Origin: Bacillota bacterium
Lineage (GTDB): Bacteria; Bacillota; Clostridia; Peptostreptococcales; Anaerovoracaceae
NCBI GenBank assembly: GCA_017621195.1
Contig: JAGATO010000058.1
Span: 1 to 8,699 of the forward strand
Direction of reading: 5' to 3'
DNA: 8,699 nt
Below the pieces are notes generated by a model. The model ran no database searches. It was given only the letters and a program-made list of their open reading frames with translations, and had not been told where the DNA came from. Every line of letters begins with the position of its first letter. Position 1 is the stretch's first letter. The translations under genes and the position numbers were made by a program. Below, in pieces: positions 7,123-8,699 of this stretch.

Positions 7123-7665
7123 TCAGTTGTCCATCTGGCGGGCCAGAAACGTGGCGCCGATCTCGGCTGCATTCTGTTCGACCAGGGAGAGTTCACGATC
7201 CTTGGATAAAAGGATGACGGAACCGATGGGGTCTCCCTGGACGATGATGGGAACGACGAGCTGATGATGGAACGCGCTGCTGCGCCCGTCGGCGGTGATG
7301 CTTTCCAGCGTCTCGTCATTTCCGAACGCCTTTGCGTGCTTGGCGAAGATTACTTCCTCCACCTGAGGATGGATCCGCTTTTCCATCAGATCCTTCTTCG
7401 GACCGCCGGAGACGGCGATCACCTGGTCGGTGTCGGTGACGGCAACGGCGCAGCCTAACACGCTGCTTGCCGCTTCGGCGTAACCGCCGGCAAATTCGTT
7501 GAGCTCGCTGATGGGAGAGTACTTTTTGAGGATGACCTCGCCCTCCCGATCGGTATAGATTTCCAAAGGGTCGCCTTCGTGGATGCGAAGAGTCCGACGG
7601 ATTTCCTTGGGAATGACAATCCTTCCCAAATCGTCGATTCTTCTGACAATTCCTGTCGCTTTCAT
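7123..7665 (-). CDS. spoVT: Stage V sporulation protein T, AbrB-type regulator
   Basis: 180 residues, close in length to Bacillus subtilis SpoVT (178) and recognisably similar throughout. The N-terminal swapped-hairpin AbrB DNA-binding domain covers about residues 1-50 (MKATGIVRRIDDLGRIVIPK, then RRTLRIHEGDPLEIY). A GAF-like domain fills the rest, ending in the typical FLARQM. SpoVT tunes late forespore gene expression together with sigma-G. The ATG at 7665 is preceded by GGAGG (7673-7677) with a seven-base spacer, and the N terminus matches the family exactly. It is transcribed alone: a possible sporulation-type promoter lies upstream and a hairpin terminator downstream. Its presence is the best evidence that the organism forms endospores. 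Confidence 0.97.
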   Translation of the reverse strand: MKATGIVRRIDDLGRIVIPKEIRRTLRIHEGDPLEIYTDREGEVILKKYSPISELNEFAGGYAEAASSVLGCAVAVTDTDQVIAVSGGPKKDLMEKRIHPQVEEVIFAKHAKAFGNDETLESITADGRSSAFHHQLVVPIIVQGDPIGSVILLSKDRELSLVEQNAAEIGATFLARQMDN

Positions 7666-7714
7666 AGTAAAACCTCCATATATCGCTGATGTAATATCAT
7701 CGCTGCTGTGGTGT

Positions 7715-7743
7715 TATTATCTGTAATGGAAAAGGTTTTATAC
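7715..7743 (-). promoter_or_regulatory. Possible sporulation (sigma-G/F-like) promoter of spoVT
   Basis: On the - strand, GTATA (7739-7743) is followed after 17 bases by GATAATA (7715-7721), about 50 bases before the spoVT ATG. These resemble the G-Y-A-T-A -35 and ATAATA-containing -10 elements of sigma-F/sigma-G promoters, and spoVT is sigma-G dependent in B. subtilis. The GATAAT part could also serve sigma-A, so the assignment is tentative. Confidence 0.35.
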
Positions 7744-7903
7744 TTTGCGATCGGCTTTTTCGTCGAGGCCGTTTGTTCCGTGGTGAAAAAGAGGAATCAT
7801 CCCCCGCAGCGTAAACAGGCGTGTTCCGTTTCCAACGTACAAAGTCCTCTGTTTTGTGTGGCGGTACCCTCCAGCAGGTCCAGGCACAGTACAATCAGAT
7901 GAT

Positions 7904-7942
7904 AAAAAGGCTCGAGACCGAAGCACTCAACAGCACCGAGCC
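7904..7942 (-). terminator. Intrinsic terminator at the end of the structured region
   Basis: On the - strand, GGCTCG (7937-7942) pairs with CGAGCC (7909-7914), followed directly by five T (7904-7908). The 22-base loop is long. It lies about 115 bases after the hydG stop, so it ends either the hydG operon transcript or a separate small RNA. Confidence 0.65.
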
Positions 7943-7985
7943 CCAGGCGAATATGAGTTTGTCAGCTGTGCGCCTGGCGGCGCAC
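7943..7985 (-). repeat. Two overlapping, mutually exclusive hairpins
   Basis: Hairpin one: perfect 7-base arms 7968-7974 and 7979-7985 (GTGCGCC/GGCGCAC) around a 4-base loop. Hairpin two: perfect 7-base arms 7943-7949 and 7971-7977 (CCAGGCG/CGCCTGG) with a 21-base loop, directly abutting the terminator stem at 7942. The shared bases 7971-7974 mean only one can form at a time. Both could exist in a - strand RNA. Confidence 0.5.
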
Positions 7986-8017
7986 GTTTCTAACGGGTAA
8001 AAGTCCTGAATCCGCTG

Positions 8018-8056
8018 AAAGACCGTTAACGGGAACGGAACAGCGGGGCGGTCTTT
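8018..8056 (-). terminator. Possible first terminator hairpin after hydG
   Basis: Arms AAAGACCG (8049-8056 on the - strand) and CGGTCTTT (8018-8025) are perfectly complementary and start right after the hydG stop codon. No T-run follows beyond the three T that end the stem, so this is weaker than the terminator at 7904-7942. It may instead be an RNA-stabilising 3' hairpin. Confidence 0.4.
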
Positions 8057-8057
8057 C

Positions 8058-8699
8058 TCAGAAGCGGAAATCCCGGCGATTGGACGCCTTGATTGCCTGG
8101 ATGTTTTCGGCCGCAATCTGGCGAACCTTCTCTTTGGGAATGCGCTTCAGTTCTTCTTCCACCATTCGATAACCCACTTCTTTGGTTTCCGGAGAGGCGT
8201 AGTCCTCCAGATACTCCGACAGGGTCATCAGCGCGTTGGGATGGCAGCAGTTCAGGATCTGGCCGCTCTTGCACAGGCTCATGAAGCGGTCGCCGGTGCG
8301 TCCCTCGCGGTAGCAGGCGGTGCAGAAGGAGGGGATGTGGCCGCTCTCCATCAGCCAGCGTACCACTTCATCCAGACTGCGCTGGTCGGACACGTCGAAC
8401 TGTTCGGTGTCGTGAGGACGTTCGTCCGCGGAGTAGCCGGCGTAGCCGCCCACCGATGTGCGGGAGCCACCGGATACCTGGGATACGCCCAGACGCAGCA
8501 GCTTGGAGCGAACCTGTTCGCTTTCCCGGGTGGAGATGATCAGGCCGGTGTAAGGAACCGCCAGGCGGATGCAGGCGGTGATCTTGGCGAAGATGTCATC
8601 GTCGATGCCGTTGTCGAACTGGTCGGGATCGATATCGTCGGCCCGCTTCAGGCGGGGAACGCTGATGGTGTGGGGACCGACGCCGTGGACGGCTTCCAG
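8058..8699 (-). CDS. hydG: [FeFe]-hydrogenase H-cluster maturase HydG, C-terminal part
   Basis: 213 codons plus stop are visible; the gene runs off the right edge, so the start and the radical-SAM CX3CX2C motif are outside the window. HydG cleaves tyrosine to make the CO and cyanide ligands of the hydrogenase H-cluster. The visible part holds the end of the radical-SAM barrel ('GVGPHTISVPRLKRADDI', 'GLIISTRES', 'VSGGSRTSVGGY') and the HydG-specific C-terminal domain with CTACYREGRTGDRFM. The auxiliary-cluster motif CX2CX22C is intact at visible residues 126, 129 and 152, which separates HydG from its relative ThiH. The protein ends in an Arg-rich tail (NRRDFRF). Its presence implies an anaerobe with an [FeFe]-hydrogenase. 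Confidence 0.96.
   Translation of the reverse strand: MEAVHGVGPHTISVPRLKRADDIDPDQFDNGIDDDIFAKITACIRLAVPYTGLIISTRESEQVRSKLLRLGVSQVSGGSRTSVGGYAGYSADERPHDTEQFDVSDQRSLDEVVRWLMESGHIPSFCTACYREGRTGDRFMSLCKSGQILNCCHPNALMTLSEYLEDYASPETKEVGYRMVEEELKRIPKEKVRQIAAENIQAIKASNRRDFRF

Larger units (their letters stand above)
7666..8057. other. Non-coding stretch between hydG and spoVT
   Basis: About 390 bases without a credible gene: the short open frames show no recognisable product and none has a convincing ribosome site. The spoVT-proximal part (7666-7743) holds the spoVT ribosome site and candidate promoter. In 7744-7903 I see nothing definite apart from the octamer TGTTCCGT at 7774 and 7822 on the + strand, with a third copy at 8035-8042 on the - strand. 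The hydG-proximal part (7904-8056) is dense in inverted repeats and holds at least one intrinsic terminator, described separately. No tRNA, tmRNA or riboswitch class I know was recognised. Confidence 0.6.

Noticed and set aside
7708..7902. Small + strand open frame (64 codons) upstream of spoVT
   Set aside because: No ribosome site, no recognisable domain, and it overlaps the spoVT promoter region in antisense.
8012..8056. H-type pseudoknot after hydG
   Set aside because: The crossing stems are joined by 2 and 0 bases, too short to span 6 and 8 base pairs together; alternative hairpins are more realistic.
7904..8056. 6S RNA, SRP RNA, tmRNA or a known riboswitch
   Set aside because: None of the conserved sequence marks I know for these classes is present, and the two ends do not form a long closing stem.
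7895..8116. - strand open frame of 73 codons overlapping the end of hydG
   Set aside because: It lies in the wrong frame of hydG and runs through the terminator hairpins; the product looks random and Arg/Ser-rich.

Overview
The window looks like chromosomal DNA of an anaerobic, endospore-forming Firmicute (class Clostridia) with fairly GC-rich genes and AT-rich gaps. Three things point there: a near full-length SpoVT (sporulation regulator), the C-terminal part of HydG ([FeFe]-hydrogenase H-cluster maturase), and an ECF-type vitamin transporter. No rRNA, tRNA, CRISPR array, insertion sequence or phage gene was found. The genus cannot be fixed from the sequence alone.

Left part, + strand (1-3771): a three-gene, translationally coupled operon. 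It holds the end of a DUF4430 (transcobalamin C-terminal-like) protein, an EcfT transmembrane coupling protein, and an 884-residue protein that fuses two EcfA-type ATPases to a membrane part ending in an ECF substrate-binding (S) domain. EcfT plus this fusion make a complete ECF importer from two polypeptides. The DUF4430 neighbour makes a corrinoid-like cargo plausible, but this is not proven.

Middle, - strand (3751-6148): a promoter, then a TSUP (TauE/SafE-type) membrane transporter and a C69-family dipeptidase, probably co-transcribed. The dipeptidase gene runs head-on into the ECF operon; the two coding regions overlap by 21 bases with no terminator between them. An inverted repeat overlaps the -10 box of the transporter promoter.

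Right part, - strand (6174-8699): three separate transcription units. First is an AIM24/TIGR00266-family protein with its own consensus-like promoter and a textbook intrinsic terminator. Second is spoVT, with a possible sporulation-sigma promoter and an A/T-flanked terminator hairpin. Third is the 3' part of hydG, running off the right edge. Between hydG and spoVT lie about 390 bases without a credible gene. The hydG-proximal half is rich in inverted repeats and ends in an intrinsic terminator: either a long structured hydG 3' UTR or a small RNA.

Most of the window is ordinary. The points most worth a second look are the A-A-S fusion with extra membrane segments, its DUF4430 partner, and the structured non-coding stretch after hydG.
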